Source: Acidisarcina sp963790505 (lineage in GTDB: Bacteria; Acidobacteriota; Terriglobia; Terriglobales; Acidobacteriaceae). Taken from it: a DNA stretch of 64,000 nt. The stretch lies in assembly GCA_963790505.1 (NCBI GenBank), contig CAWBOT010000004.1, positions 496,001 to 560,000 on the forward strand. The letters run 5' to 3'. The notes below the pieces were generated by a model, which saw nothing but the letters and a program-made list of their open reading frames with translations, did no database searches and was not told the origin of the DNA. Below, one piece after another: positions 9,886 to 19,415 of this stretch; position 1 is the stretch's first letter, and each line of letters starts with the position of its first letter. The translations under genes and the position numbers were made by a program.

Positions 9886-10764
9886 ATGATGATTGAACAA
9901 CCGAGCGTCACCTGCGTCGTACTGAACTGGAATGGCTGGGCGGACACCATCCAGTGCCTGGAGGCGCTGGAGCGATGCGCCTATCCCCGTCTGACCGTCG
10001 TGGTTGTGGATAATGGCTCGACGAACGATTCGGTGGCCAGGATCAGGGCGGCGCATCCGGCAGTTCCGCTGCTCGAGGCAGGGCGAAACCTGGGTTTTGC
10101 AGGCGGCAACAATATCGGAATCCGCTATGCGCTGGAGCGGGGCGCCGAATATATCTGGCTCTTGAATAACGACACCGAGGCGGCGACAGACGCTCTCTCG
10201 GAGTTGGTCGGGAAGGCGATGAGCGACCCGCGAATCGGGGCGGTCGCCTCGGTTTGCTATTACGCGGACTCTCCCTCGACCGTCCAAGCCTGGGCCGGGG
10301 CGCGGATGAATCTTTGGATCGGGTATGCGCGCAACAGCACGACGCCCCACCCCGACGATTGGTTCCACTCGCTCTACGGGGCGAGCATCCTGCTCCGTTC
10401 CGAAGCCCTTCAGGACGCCGGGTTGCTGGACGAGGGCTTCTTTCACTATTGGGAAGAGACCGAGCTTTGCCTGCGTCTGCTCGAGAAGAGGTGGCGGCTC
10501 GCCGCAGCCCCTGAGTCGAAGATCCTGCATAAGGTGGCAGGAAGCACCGGGAGAAAAAGTCCGGTGCTCGATCGCTACTTCACCGCCTCGGGACTGCGCA
10601 TCCTCCGCCTTCATTCGCCCGCGCCCGCGATAGCCATGTTTCTCTTCCTCGCGGCGCGATTTGCGCGACGGCTGGTGCGGCTGCAGTTCTCGCGATGCCG
10701 CGAGGTGTGGGCGGGGATCGCCGACTACCGCAAGATGCTGCCCGTAACGCAGAAAATTCGCTGA
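9886..10764 (+). CDS. glycosyltransferase family 2, rhamnosyltransferase-like
   Basis: 292 aa. CVVLNWNGW (10-18), VVDNGSTNDS (about 40-49), LGFAGGNNIGIRYAL and WLLNNDTEA follow the order seen in WbbL/RfbN-type rhamnosyltransferases. HYWEETELCLRLLEKRWRL supplies the ED-x-dLc-R motif and the likely catalytic base. The C-terminus has one hydrophobic stretch (APAIAMFLFLAARFARRL) that could anchor it to the membrane. It probably adds a deoxyhexose or hexose to the growing repeat. It is transcribed rightward, alone, between the methyltransferase and acyltransferase genes, which both point left. Confidence 0.88.
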   Translation: MMIEQPSVTCVVLNWNGWADTIQCLEALERCAYPRLTVVVVDNGSTNDSVARIRAAHPAVPLLEAGRNLGFAGGNNIGIRYALERGAEYIWLLNNDTEAATDALSELVGKAMSDPRIGAVASVCYYADSPSTVQAWAGARMNLWIGYARNSTTPHPDDWFHSLYGASILLRSEALQDAGLLDEGFFHYWEETELCLRLLEKRWRLAAAPESKILHKVAGSTGRKSPVLDRYFTASGLRILRLHSPAPAIAMFLFLAARFARRLVRLQFSRCREVWAGIADYRKMLPVTQKIR

Positions 10765-10805
10765 GCGCTACAGTCGGGATTCTCAGGCTCCGCAAGCCCT
10801 GAGAC

Positions 10806-11447
10806 TTAGATTGAGATCCAGGTTGCGGCAGCCGCATCGTACCGGCGGATGGGGACGGCGGGCACTCCGGCGACGAGGGTGAGCGGAGGCACGTCTTTGG
10901 TGACGACGGCGTTGGCGCCGGCGACAGAGCCTTCGCCCATTGCGACGCCGGGGCAGACGACGACGCCGTCCCCCAGCCAGACATTATTTCCTATGGAAAC
11001 AAAGCGGTTGGCCTCGAGGGGGCGTTCCGCTGGCGGAATGAGAGGCGAGGTGGCACCGGGACCGAAGTGGCCGTGGTTGTGATCGGTGATGAGGACTCTG
11101 CTGCCGATCAGCACATGGTCTCCGATGGTGACGGAGTGGGTGCAGGCGATGTGACTCCAATGACTGATGCGGACATGGTTGCCGATAGTCATCCGCGGCT
11201 CAAAGCTCTGGCCGGCGTAGCGGGTGATTGCCTCCAGCCACAACTCCTCGCCAGCGATGAGATCCTCGCCGATGTCGATTGAACTAAGACCGCGCAAATA
11301 GGGCCGGGCTCCGATACTGAGCTTCTGAACTCCGAATCTGGAGGCGAGCATCCGGTTGCGTATTAGAACTCCCGGCCGGGCGGCGAGCGTCGAGAAAAAT
11401 ACGTAGCTGCCATTTTCCCTGAAGAATGACAGGGTTTTCTCGAACAT
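10806..11447 (-). CDS. left-handed beta-helix (hexapeptide repeat) acyltransferase
   Basis: 213 aa from the ATG at 11447, preceded by a strong GGGGAGAG ribosome-binding site five to six bases upstream; the longer ORF to 11519 is less likely. Hexapeptide repeats run through most of the protein (IGEDLIAGEELWLEA, IGNHVRISHWSHIACTHSVTIGDHVLIGSRVLITDHNHG, IGNNVWLGDGVVVCPGVAMGEGSVAGANAVVTKDVPP). The DHNHG histidine region and final VAGVPAVPIRRYD match the WcaF/NodL/LacA acetyltransferase group. It would transfer an acyl group, normally acetyl from acetyl-CoA, to a sugar hydroxyl or amine in the cytoplasm. Its 5' end faces the Wzz gene, so the two share a divergent promoter region of about 100 bases. 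Confidence 0.9.
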   Translation of the reverse strand: MFEKTLSFFRENGSYVFFSTLAARPGVLIRNRMLASRFGVQKLSIGARPYLRGLSSIDIGEDLIAGEELWLEAITRYAGQSFEPRMTIGNHVRISHWSHIACTHSVTIGDHVLIGSRVLITDHNHGHFGPGATSPLIPPAERPLEANRFVSIGNNVWLGDGVVVCPGVAMGEGSVAGANAVVTKDVPPLTLVAGVPAVPIRRYDAAAATWISI

Positions 11448-11548
11448 TGTCTCTCCCCACGACCATTGTAAAGACTTCTTTCCGGCGAGCGCTGCGGAGT
11501 GCGGGGCCATGCCTGGCACCCTTAAGATGCGGTACGATACAGGTCAGC

Positions 11549-12760
11549 ATGGAAAGAGCTGGGACAGTCGAACGAGAGGGCGACAATCTGGCCGGCGGCG
11601 AGCGCCGGGTCGACTTGTTCGACATGCTGCTGATTCTCTCGGACGCGCGCCGGAAGATCGCGATCGTCACGCTCTTGGCCATGGTGATCGGGGCAACGAT
11701 CGCCTTTCTTATGAAGCCGACCTTCGCCGCGACTGCGCTTATCCTCCCACCGGAGCAGGGGCAGTCTGCTTCGTCGATGCTGGTCAACCAGCTTGGTCTC
11801 GGGGCGCTGACCGGGGGGGTGATGAAGACGCCATCCGATTTGTACCTCGGCATGCTTGGCAGCCGGACAATTGCCGACAACATCATCGCCAAGTTTCATC
11901 TCGATAGCGAATACAAGACCAAGAAGCCGACAGACACGCGCACGCATCTGAAGAATGCCACTCGCATGCTGGTCACCAAGGACCAGTTGATCCACATCAC
12001 TGTCGAGGACCACGACCCTCAACGAGCGAGCGACATCGCAAACGCGTATGTAGACGAGCTACATGCGATGAATTCCCACCTCGCGATCACCGAGGCGGCC
12101 CAGCGGCGGGTGTTCTTTGACCAGGAACTGGCCGACGAAAAGAATGCGCTGGCGGCCGCGGAAGATGCGCTCAAGCAGGACGCCGAGAAGACCGGGGTGA
12201 TCCAGCTCAGCGGCCAGGCAGAGTCGATGATTCGCAGCATCGCCGAGATCAAAGCGCAGATCGCCAGCCGGGAGGTTGAGATTCAGTCTCTGCGCACTTT
12301 CGCGACCGATCAAAATCCGGAGGCGGTGCGCGCGCAGGAAGAGATCAACGCGCTGCGCAGCCAGCTGGCCAAGATGGAGAACGACCCGAGAAATCCGCAA
12401 GCGGGAGCCGGGGATTTTGCGGCGGGACGGGTTCCCGAGGTGAGCCTCGAATACGCGCGCAAACTGCGGGAGGTGAGATATCACGAATCCCTCTTCGATC
12501 TGCTCTCCAAGCAATACGAGGCTGCGCGCATCGATGAAGCGAAGGCTGCGCCGATCATTCAGGTGATCGACAGGGCCGTGCCTCCGGACACGAAGTCGTC
12601 GCCCCATCGGATTCTCATGACGCTTGGATTTGGAGTCGTCGGGCTCTTCCTGGCCTGCGTCGCGACTCTGACGGCCGACATCTTGAAGAAGATGGAGCAA
12701 GATCCGGAGTACGCGGTGAAGCTGGCCCGGTTGCGGAGCGGTTTTCCTTTTGGCCGTTGA
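11549..12760 (+). CDS. Wzz-family polysaccharide chain-length determinant
   Basis: 403 aa from the ATG at 11549; the open frame extends upstream to 11426 but overlaps the acyltransferase start region. Topology fits polysaccharide co-polymerases: a TM helix at about 37-55, a long periplasmic part with coiled-coil segments (FFDQELADEKNALAAAEDALKQDAEK, AQIASREVEIQSL), and a second TM helix at about 357-379 preceded by a proline-containing IQVIDRAVPPDTKSSPHR. No tyrosine-kinase domain follows, so it is of the Wzz rather than the Wzc type. It sits 59 bases before the Wzy-like gene in the same direction, consistent with joint control of chain length and polymerisation. Confidence 0.88.
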   Translation: MERAGTVEREGDNLAGGERRVDLFDMLLILSDARRKIAIVTLLAMVIGATIAFLMKPTFAATALILPPEQGQSASSMLVNQLGLGALTGGVMKTPSDLYLGMLGSRTIADNIIAKFHLDSEYKTKKPTDTRTHLKNATRMLVTKDQLIHITVEDHDPQRASDIANAYVDELHAMNSHLAITEAAQRRVFFDQELADEKNALAAAEDALKQDAEKTGVIQLSGQAESMIRSIAEIKAQIASREVEIQSLRTFATDQNPEAVRAQEEINALRSQLAKMENDPRNPQAGAGDFAAGRVPEVSLEYARKLREVRYHESLFDLLSKQYEAARIDEAKAAPIIQVIDRAVPPDTKSSPHRILMTLGFGVVGLFLACVATLTADILKKMEQDPEYAVKLARLRSGFPFGR

Positions 12761-12819
12761 TGCCGCTGCACGGCAAGACGCCGACCGGCTTCAAACTGCT
12801 GGGCAAGTGAACAACAGCC

Positions 12820-14022
12820 ATGAAAATACCTGTCCGCGCCATTCTCAAGCCATCTCGCGTTTCGATGATTGCCGTGGCCGCGAGCTTCGCCGCCTGGATA
12901 TTCCCCAGCTTCGGGGTCTTAAACAAGGGATTCGATACGCCTTCGCGGCTGAATATAACTTCTGTACTAGTGTTGGCTTGCTGGTACCTGCTGATCTTCA
13001 CGAGCTTCAGCATCGGCGAAAAGGCAGGCGAGCTCGCTTCATTTCTGAGACCCCGCCGAATCGACCGGCTTATCGAGCTCGATTCGAACCTGGTCTATTA
13101 CGCGTTCACCCTGCTGGGCGCAGTTGGCCTAATCGCGATGATGGCTTACATATTCAGCTCCTTCTCCTGGCAAGAGATTGTGCTATTTGTTTCGATGGGC
13201 GAAACGAACGAGTTGAAAGAGGCATGGTACGCGAACTACAGCATCGGTTGGATCTCGCTGCGCTACGTCATTCTTTTCTCTTCGTCGTGGGCCATCTACA
13301 GGATCCTTCGATGGAAGAGTTTCTCGCCCATTAATCTTATTAACGTGCTGATGCTGGCATTGCTAGCTTTCATGTCGTACCGCCTGATCCTGATTGCAAC
13401 GACTGTCACCACCTTCTTCCTGCTGAGTTTCGGCAGAAGACTTATGAAGGTGAGCGGGCTCAAGGTCGCGGCATGGGGCGGATTTTTGTTCCTCGTCTTG
13501 TCCGGGCTCAATATTTCGAGGAACGCAGCATACTATGAGGTCAATGGGCTGTCTTTCTGGCTGGCTGGAGTCAATGAAATCGACGCTTACCTGGGAACGC
13601 CTTTCCAAGTTGCGGTGGGGACGGCGCCATTCACCGACCAACTGGCTGCAGGTGGGATCGGGGCGGTTGGCGGAGCGGAGCCCTACCGTCTTTACGTCGA
13701 CATTATGCAAAACTACATGACCAACTCGGCCTTCGTTCATCTGCATCAGCAGATGGGCTATCTCGCGTGGCCTTACATCACGGTGCTTTGCTGTTTCATG
13801 GGTTTCGCCTTCGAATCACTGGTGTCCGTAGGCAAGACGGTCTTTCTCTTACCTTGCGGGGCAATTCTGTACGCATCCGCGGAGTTATGGCGGATCGATC
13901 TATACGAGCAGGGCACCTTCAGCGTTTGGATGATTATCGGAGTCGGACTTCCCGCTTTTCTACTGTTCGCCAAATATTCGGGCCGCTTTGTGAAGCGGCT
14001 GTACCAGACTCCCAATCACTGA
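12820..14022 (+). CDS. multi-pass membrane protein, probable O-antigen polymerase (Wzy-like)
   Basis: 400 aa with about ten hydrophobic segments (SMIAVAASFAAWIF, LVLACWYLLIFTSFSIG, YYAFTLLGAVGLIAMMAYIF, VLMLALLAFMSYRLILIATTVTTFFLL, and others). One longer polar loop contains NGLSFWLAGVNEIDAYLGTPFQVAVGTAPFTDQLAAGG, similar in layout to the large periplasmic loop of Wzy polymerases. There is no detectable catalytic motif, as is normal for this divergent family. Its position directly after wzz and opposite the flippase makes polymerase the best assignment. An oligosaccharide repeat-unit polymerase of the Pfam O-antigen polymerase superfamily is the expected hit, but this is inferred from topology and context. 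Confidence 0.65.
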   Translation: MKIPVRAILKPSRVSMIAVAASFAAWIFPSFGVLNKGFDTPSRLNITSVLVLACWYLLIFTSFSIGEKAGELASFLRPRRIDRLIELDSNLVYYAFTLLGAVGLIAMMAYIFSSFSWQEIVLFVSMGETNELKEAWYANYSIGWISLRYVILFSSSWAIYRILRWKSFSPINLINVLMLALLAFMSYRLILIATTVTTFFLLSFGRRLMKVSGLKVAAWGGFLFLVLSGLNISRNAAYYEVNGLSFWLAGVNEIDAYLGTPFQVAVGTAPFTDQLAAGGIGAVGGAEPYRLYVDIMQNYMTNSAFVHLHQQMGYLAWPYITVLCCFMGFAFESLVSVGKTVFLLPCGAILYASAELWRIDLYEQGTFSVWMIIGVGLPAFLLFAKYSGRFVKRLYQTPNH

Positions 14023-14082
14023 GAGCTCGGGGCAGAAGCGACCAACGGCGGAGTTCGGGATTAGCGGCCGAGGCGCAATCAG

Positions 14083-15438
14083 TCACCGATGCGCCTCTCG
14101 GCGATACCTCGCGAAGATCGAGAGGTTGTAGCCAAGCCCCACGAAGGCCTGGACGGCCAGGTAGCCAATGACCATGCCTCTGGCGCCGTAGTGTTTGCCC
14201 AGAAAGTAAGTGGAGCAGCCAACCAGCGTTGCGCCGATTATTGAACTGACCAACATCTTCTCTTCTTTATGGGCGCGCAGGTAAATCGAGAGCGCGAAGA
14301 TGAGAACATTGATCAGCGTACCGAGAAGCAAAATACCCAGCGAGACGGGATCGAGCAGGCGCTGTGCGAAGCGCAGGTGCGCGACATTCAAGTACATCGC
14401 GCCCAGCCAGACGAAGAGGCTGCCAGCGGCGCAAATCAGCATACACTGGCGCAAGGCGGGGAAGAAGAGGCCATCGAGTGTGGCATAGTCCTTCCGTGCG
14501 ATCAGTGCACCGAACGGCGCGGCTTTGGTGTTCACCCACGCGATTGAGACTGAGGTCAAGGCACCCATGATGCTCAGGGACATTCCCATGCGGCCCGCTT
14601 CCACTGCTCCTTTATAAGCGAAGAGTACCGGATTAAAGAGCTGATAGACGAAGTAGGCGCAGATCCAGGTGACGGCGACTCTCCATTGGAACGGCCATAC
14701 CTCGGTTTTCCATCGCACGCCGCAGGTTCCGTTTTTATGCCGCATCAGCCCCAGGAGCAGCCGCCGCCGCCCATAGAGCCATACGGCTCCGGCGATGGCC
14801 TGCCCGAAGATCATCATGGCCGGCGCAAAAAGCCCGTGGCCGGTTGCAAGCACCAGCCAGGCCAACAGTCCGCTCAACATGGCTTGTGCCAGGCGCAGTT
14901 GCGCGACGTTCTCAACGAAGCCGCAACCCTCAAGAAAAGACAAGACCGGATCGATCTGGAAGGTCATCGTAGCAGCGAGCACAACGAGGATCCAGGGAAT
15001 CTGCCAGGAGAGCGAGTGCCCCGCATGCTGATGGACGGAGAAAAAGTAAAATCCCCACGGAATGAGAACAGCCGCCATCAGCAAGCCACCGATGAAGTAC
15101 CAGCGGACCGCTTTTTTTAGGACCGAGGCAAGCCGCTCGTGAGCGACCGGATCTCCGGTGATGGTACCGTCTGCGGAAAGCGCTAGATGGGCCCGCTCAT
15201 GGCTTGCCAGTTGCAGGATGACGATCGAGAAGCCAAGCTCAAAGACGATCTGAAGCGCGACCAGACTGCCGAACGTGTAGTAATACCCCTGCTCGGCGGG
15301 AGTGAGAAACCTTGCGATCAGAAGCACCGTCACGATGCCAGCGGCGCTGGACCAGACACGTGCCATGACCGTGAATGCTATGGCCCGATCGAGCCCCAGG
15401 GTGTGCTTCATCCAGCTGCGGAGACCGTTGGAAGTCAT
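14083..15438 (-). CDS. Wzx-like polysaccharide flippase (MATE/MOP superfamily)
   Basis: 451 aa with around twelve hydrophobic helices and an N-terminal WSSAAGIVTVLLIARFLTPAEQGYYYTFGSLVALQ, the pattern of MOP-superfamily polysaccharide exporters (helix 1, then the RFLTPAEQG loop). It would move undecaprenyl-linked repeat units across the inner membrane. Its stop at 14083 lies 60 bases from the convergent Wzy-like gene, and its start overlaps the acyltransferase stop by four bases (ATGA), so it is translated with that gene. The flippase, polymerase and chain-length protein together form a complete Wzx/Wzy-dependent export set within 4 kb. Confidence 0.85.
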   Translation of the reverse strand: MTSNGLRSWMKHTLGLDRAIAFTVMARVWSSAAGIVTVLLIARFLTPAEQGYYYTFGSLVALQIVFELGFSIVILQLASHERAHLALSADGTITGDPVAHERLASVLKKAVRWYFIGGLLMAAVLIPWGFYFFSVHQHAGHSLSWQIPWILVVLAATMTFQIDPVLSFLEGCGFVENVAQLRLAQAMLSGLLAWLVLATGHGLFAPAMMIFGQAIAGAVWLYGRRRLLLGLMRHKNGTCGVRWKTEVWPFQWRVAVTWICAYFVYQLFNPVLFAYKGAVEAGRMGMSLSIMGALTSVSIAWVNTKAAPFGALIARKDYATLDGLFFPALRQCMLICAAGSLFVWLGAMYLNVAHLRFAQRLLDPVSLGILLLGTLINVLIFALSIYLRAHKEEKMLVSSIIGATLVGCSTYFLGKHYGARGMVIGYLAVQAFVGLGYNLSIFARYRREAHR

Positions 15439-16652
15439 GCGTTACTGGCCTTGCTCCTCAAAGCCTTAACAGGGGGAGCGGCGCGCCTCGTCAGAGAATC
15501 CTTGAGATTGAGAAACGGAGTCTCAAGGAAACGGAAGCTTAACCACGCCAGCCCCACGGAGCAGATGAGGGCGACTGCCGCAACTGCAATTTCAGGATGG
15601 GCGGGTGACAGGCTCATCCCGATATGGCCGAAGATCACATGCGGAATATCGTGTAATACGTAAGCTCCATAGCTAATGCGGCCCAACCAGCGCAAGGGGC
15701 GCAGGCTTAGAGCGCGACAGAGCAGGGAACGAGGCTGGATGGCCACGAGAATGACCAGGCCCGCCAATAAGTCGAGCGCGCTGAGCCACCAGGTGAACAA
15801 CCAGTGAGCGTCAGGATGGGCCTGCTGAAGGAGATGGCCGGAAGGCGTCAAAGATGCCCAAACGAGCAAAACCCCCATTGTGATCGGGAGCGCGATGCGA
15901 GCGAACCGATGCAAGGTCGCAGAATGTGGACCCCGGAGGGAAAGAGCGATCAGGCCGCCGAGCAGCAGCGCATCCAGCCGAAAGGGAGTGGCCCGCGAAA
16001 GGACCTGGTTGTCGAGCATCCACACCGGAAGCAGATACTGGGCCGCCAGTCTCATGGCAAGGCAGGCAGGGAGAGTCGCGACGCAAATCCAACAGAGTTT
16101 GGCGCGGTCGCGGATCCAGAAGACCACCCAAGGCCACACCAGGTAGAACTGTTCTTCAACGCAGAGCGACCAGAAATGACCGAGGAACAGCGTGACATGG
16201 AACCCGCGTAGAGTTCCGAGGACATGGAAATCAGCCAATCTCTCCATAGGCGAAAGCGGGAGGTAGGGTTTCAAAAAGGGAGCATAGTTGCCAAGGTAAG
16301 CCGGCCAAATAAGCCAGGACCAGGACCATTGCCAATGGAGAACAGGCGCCGATAAGAGCAGCGCCAGCATAACGCCATAGTAGAGCGGGAAGATGCGGAG
16401 GGTTCGACGAAGGTAGAAGTTCCGGGCGCGATAGGCTTCATGGCGAGAGTCGAAAAGAATGCCGGTGATGAGAAATCCCGAGAGCACGAAGAAGACGTCG
16501 ACGCCCATCCAACCCCAAGGCACAAGGAGGTAGTGATGAAAGAAGACCATGAGGAATGCGACAGCACGCAAGCCATCCAGCGCCGGGAAGAATGCGCGAT
16601 TTTCGGGCTCCGTGCGCTCGGTGTTGGCTGTAACTGGCATTCCCTGTGGCAC
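15435..16652 (-). CDS. OafA/YrhL-type membrane acyltransferase (acyltransferase 3)
   Basis: 405 aa. The family opening is clear: FPALDGLRAVAFLMVFFHHYLL (about 22-43), with the conserved histidines, then GVDVFFVLSGFLITGILF and the RRTLRIFPLYY arginine motif. About ten hydrophobic segments follow. The family transfers acetyl groups from cytoplasmic acetyl-CoA to sugars on the periplasmic side, altering O-antigen or exopolysaccharide. No C-terminal SGNH domain is attached. It overlaps the flippase start by four bases, so the two are translationally coupled. The ORF ends in a basic tail after SFRFLETPFLNLKDSL. Confidence 0.92.
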   Translation of the reverse strand: MPQGMPVTANTERTEPENRAFFPALDGLRAVAFLMVFFHHYLLVPWGWMGVDVFFVLSGFLITGILFDSRHEAYRARNFYLRRTLRIFPLYYGVMLALLLSAPVLHWQWSWSWLIWPAYLGNYAPFLKPYLPLSPMERLADFHVLGTLRGFHVTLFLGHFWSLCVEEQFYLVWPWVVFWIRDRAKLCWICVATLPACLAMRLAAQYLLPVWMLDNQVLSRATPFRLDALLLGGLIALSLRGPHSATLHRFARIALPITMGVLLVWASLTPSGHLLQQAHPDAHWLFTWWLSALDLLAGLVILVAIQPRSLLCRALSLRPLRWLGRISYGAYVLHDIPHVIFGHIGMSLSPAHPEIAVAAVALICSVGLAWLSFRFLETPFLNLKDSLTRRAAPPVKALRSKASNA

Positions 16653-16709
16653 GTATCGTCTCCCGACGCCAGATGAAATCCTATAGTGCTTTCGAGCGAG
16701 TTCAGAGAG

Positions 16710-17846
16710 CTAACGCTGTGTTTTCGCGTGAGAGAATCTCGATGGTTCTGCACCCGGGAGTGTATTTGAAGGAGCGTGGATTCGATCATTTCCCGGTCGA
16801 TTGCGGTAACTTTCCACCGTGCGTTTGAATCCCTCTTCGATTGTCGTTCTTGGTCGCCAGCCCAGAGACTTAAGCTTCTCTGCACTTACCGGAACGCCCT
16901 GATGGGCGCTCGGAATATAATTCGCGCCTGGATTTGTCCACCGCTCTACATGGATCCCTTCCTCCTTGTAAAGCGCAGCTAGCCGGTCAGCGAGTTCGGC
17001 GATAGTGCATTCGGCGTCCGGGTTGACGACGTTGTAAGCCTGTCCATCTCCTCCCTTCAAAAGAGCGGTAAAGAAACCTTCTGTCGCGTCGGCCAGGTAG
17101 CAAAAAGGCCTACGAGCAAGGCCATCGCTCAGCATCTTAACTGGACCGCCATTCAATATGTCGCGAACGAAATCGGCGTAGACACGGCCATCGTCCAACC
17201 GCATTCGAGGGCCATAGGTGTGACCAATCCTTACGCTACGCGCGGGAACCCCGTATTGACGGGCCCAGGAGGCACACATCGTTTCGCCAATTCTTTTGCT
17301 TTCCCCATAGCAGGCTCTGGGATCCGTGGGATCAAGAAATCCTCCTTCGTTTTCGGCAAGAGGTGTGGACGTTGCCTTTACATCCCCATAAACCTCGCCA
17401 CTCGAGAAAAACAAGAAACCCTTACATGTCTTGCTCTGCGCCGCGGCGTCGAGCAGATGATAGGTGCCCAGCACGTTCGCAGAAATTGTTCCCGCCGGGT
17501 CTGCCAGGTAAGCTGCCGGCGTTGCATTGCTGGCGGCGTGAATGATGTAGTCGAATGGTGTCGATACTCCGAGTGGATGGGAAACATCCTGCACGAGAAT
17601 GTGGAGGTCGTCCCGGCCGCGGTATTCGGCGAATCGTAGCAAGGCCCGCTCTTCATCGCGAACAAGGGCGGTAACTCTGGCCGGCGCCGACAAGACATAC
17701 CGATTGAGAAACAGCAACGTCTCTACCATGTAGGCAGGCAGGAATCCGGCCGCACCGGTTACTAGCACGTTTGCAGCCGCAAAGGACTGCCAGGGCAGCG
17801 GCTCTTGAACGATGCGCTTGATGTCGTCCTGGATGATGGAGCTCAT
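16710..17846 (-). CDS. NAD-dependent epimerase/dehydratase (extended SDR)
   Basis: 378 aa. The Rossmann motif is VLVTGAAGFLPAYMVE (about 27-42), the active site is YGESKR (the Y-x3-K pair), and FFSSGEVYGD supplies the catalytic Ser region. SVRIGHTYGPRMRLDDGR and the PFCYLADATEGF region follow the extended-SDR order. It resembles nucleotide-sugar epimerases and decarboxylases, but the exact substrate is not evident. Lying 83 bases downstream of rfbH on the same strand, it is a reasonable candidate for the final reductase or epimerase acting on a CDP-4-keto-deoxyhexose. That assignment is inference. The last 30 residues (GNDRIHAPSNTLPGAEPSRFSHAKTQR) look like a non-conserved tail. Confidence 0.8.
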   Translation of the reverse strand: MSSIIQDDIKRIVQEPLPWQSFAAANVLVTGAAGFLPAYMVETLLFLNRYVLSAPARVTALVRDEERALLRFAEYRGRDDLHILVQDVSHPLGVSTPFDYIIHAASNATPAAYLADPAGTISANVLGTYHLLDAAAQSKTCKGFLFFSSGEVYGDVKATSTPLAENEGGFLDPTDPRACYGESKRIGETMCASWARQYGVPARSVRIGHTYGPRMRLDDGRVYADFVRDILNGGPVKMLSDGLARRPFCYLADATEGFFTALLKGGDGQAYNVVNPDAECTIAELADRLAALYKEEGIHVERWTNPGANYIPSAHQGVPVSAEKLKSLGWRPRTTIEEGFKRTVESYRNRPGNDRIHAPSNTLPGAEPSRFSHAKTQR

Positions 17847-17929
17847 AGTGATATGTCTCTACGGGTGATGGTTACAGCCCCGAAACGCGATCTGCGGCGG
17901 CCCAATGACCAGCCTGAAGGCTCCATTGC

Positions 17930-19300
17930 TCAGTTCGCCGGGAGCGACAGATTAGCGGTGATTTCCTGCGTGGGAGCTTCAGGTGTCGCCGCCGTGGCAA
18001 AATCGACGATCGTGTTCGCGATGTAGTCCAACATTGGCCTAGTCAGGCCGGGATAGACGCCCACCCAAAAGACATTGTTCATTACGAAGTTGGTGTTCGG
18101 CAGGTCGCCGACGACCCGGTAGTCGTGGCCTTGGTAGGCGGGTTGCCGGGCTAGATTGCCGCCGAAGAGCAGGCGGGTTCCGATCTTGTTTGCTTCAAGG
18201 GCGTGCGTCAACCGATCGCGAGTAAAGGGCGCTCCCTCGCGAACTCCGACAGGGAAGCCAAACCAAGATGGATCGGAGTGAGGCGTCGCCTCGGGCAGAA
18301 TGAGGAACTCCTCAATCGGCTGAAGGGCTTGTCGCAGATAGCTGAAGTTCTCTTTGCGGCGCTCGATGAAGTGCGGCAGCTTGGCGATCTGCGAGACGCC
18401 GAGGGCGGCCTGCATATCGGTGGCTTTGAGGTTATAGCCGATATGCGAATAGGTGTATTTGTGATCGTAGCCGCAGGGGAGCGTCCCCAGTTGCCACTCA
18501 AATCGCTTGCCGCAGGTATTGTCTTTGCCGGGCTCGCACCAGCAGTCGCGGCCCCAGTCGCGGAAGGATTCGATGAGCACTTGAAGCGCCGGCTTGTCGG
18601 TGAGGACCGCTCCGCCCTCGCCCATGGTGATGTGGTGGGCGGGATAGAAGCTCACCGTTGCCATATCGCCGAAGGTGCCGACCTTGCGGCCGCGATAGGT
18701 GGAGCCGAGGGCGTCGCAGCAGTCCTCGATGAGCCAGAGATTGTACTTGCGGGCGAACTCGGTCACCGCGTCGAGATCGAAGACGTTGCCCAGGGTGTGG
18801 GCGATGATGATGGCCTTTGTCTTCTCGCTGCGCGCTGCTTCCAGCTGGCTGACGTCGATTTCGTAGGTGGGCAGGGTGACATCGACAAAGACCGGGACAA
18901 GCTGGTTCTGGATGATGGGATTCACTGTCGTGGGAAAGCCTGCGGCGACGGTGATGACTTCATCCCCCGGTTTGAGCTGACGTTCCCCTAATTTAGGGGA
19001 GGTAAGAGCGCTGACTGCGACGAGATTGGCCGAGGAGCCGGAGTTGACGAGAGAGGCGGAGCGGACGCCGACAAAGCGGGCGAGCTGGCGTTCGAAGTCT
19101 TTGGCGAATCGTCCCGTGGTGAACCAAGCGTCGAGGGCGGAATCGACAACCGAACTGACGTCGTCGCTGTCGATGACCTTGCCCGAAACGGGCACGGAGG
19201 AGACGCCGGGAATAAAGTCCCTTTGAGGAAATGCCTCCGAAAAATATTCGGCCGTGAGTGCGCGAATCTGTTCGCGCAACTGTGCCGCTTTGTCACCCAT
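17930..19300 (-). CDS. rfbH: RfbH, CDP-4-keto-6-deoxyglucose 3-dehydrase (E1) homologue
   Basis: 456 aa from the ATG at 19300, which has GGAGG about 11 bases upstream; the longer frame to 19525 overlaps the divergent rfbF start region. It is a DegT/DnrJ-type fold with SLVNSGSSANLVAVSAL, LWLIEDCCDALGSTY and SFYPAHHITMGEGGA. In the last motif a His replaces the usual PLP-binding Lys, the hallmark of E1/ColD-type 3-dehydrases that use PMP instead of transaminating. The CWCEPGKDNTCGKRF insertion carries cysteines expected for the [2Fe-2S] cluster of E1. It removes the C3 hydroxyl of CDP-4-keto-6-deoxy-D-glucose, made by the neighbours rfbF and rfbG. No gene for the partner reductase E3 (RfbI/AscD) is visible. 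Confidence 0.92.
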   Translation of the reverse strand: MGDKAAQLREQIRALTAEYFSEAFPQRDFIPGVSSVPVSGKVIDSDDVSSVVDSALDAWFTTGRFAKDFERQLARFVGVRSASLVNSGSSANLVAVSALTSPKLGERQLKPGDEVITVAAGFPTTVNPIIQNQLVPVFVDVTLPTYEIDVSQLEAARSEKTKAIIIAHTLGNVFDLDAVTEFARKYNLWLIEDCCDALGSTYRGRKVGTFGDMATVSFYPAHHITMGEGGAVLTDKPALQVLIESFRDWGRDCWCEPGKDNTCGKRFEWQLGTLPCGYDHKYTYSHIGYNLKATDMQAALGVSQIAKLPHFIERRKENFSYLRQALQPIEEFLILPEATPHSDPSWFGFPVGVREGAPFTRDRLTHALEANKIGTRLLFGGNLARQPAYQGHDYRVVGDLPNTNFVMNNVFWVGVYPGLTRPMLDYIANTIVDFATAATPEAPTQEITANLSLPAN

Positions 19301-19415
19301 CGTGGCTTTAGTACCCTCCTTTAGAATATACGAGGCAAGTGACACAGGCCTGACGCCGCCTGCGCAGCCGATTGACTCTAGACCGGTCACGCCATACGAT
19401 CTCCCAGGAGCAGGA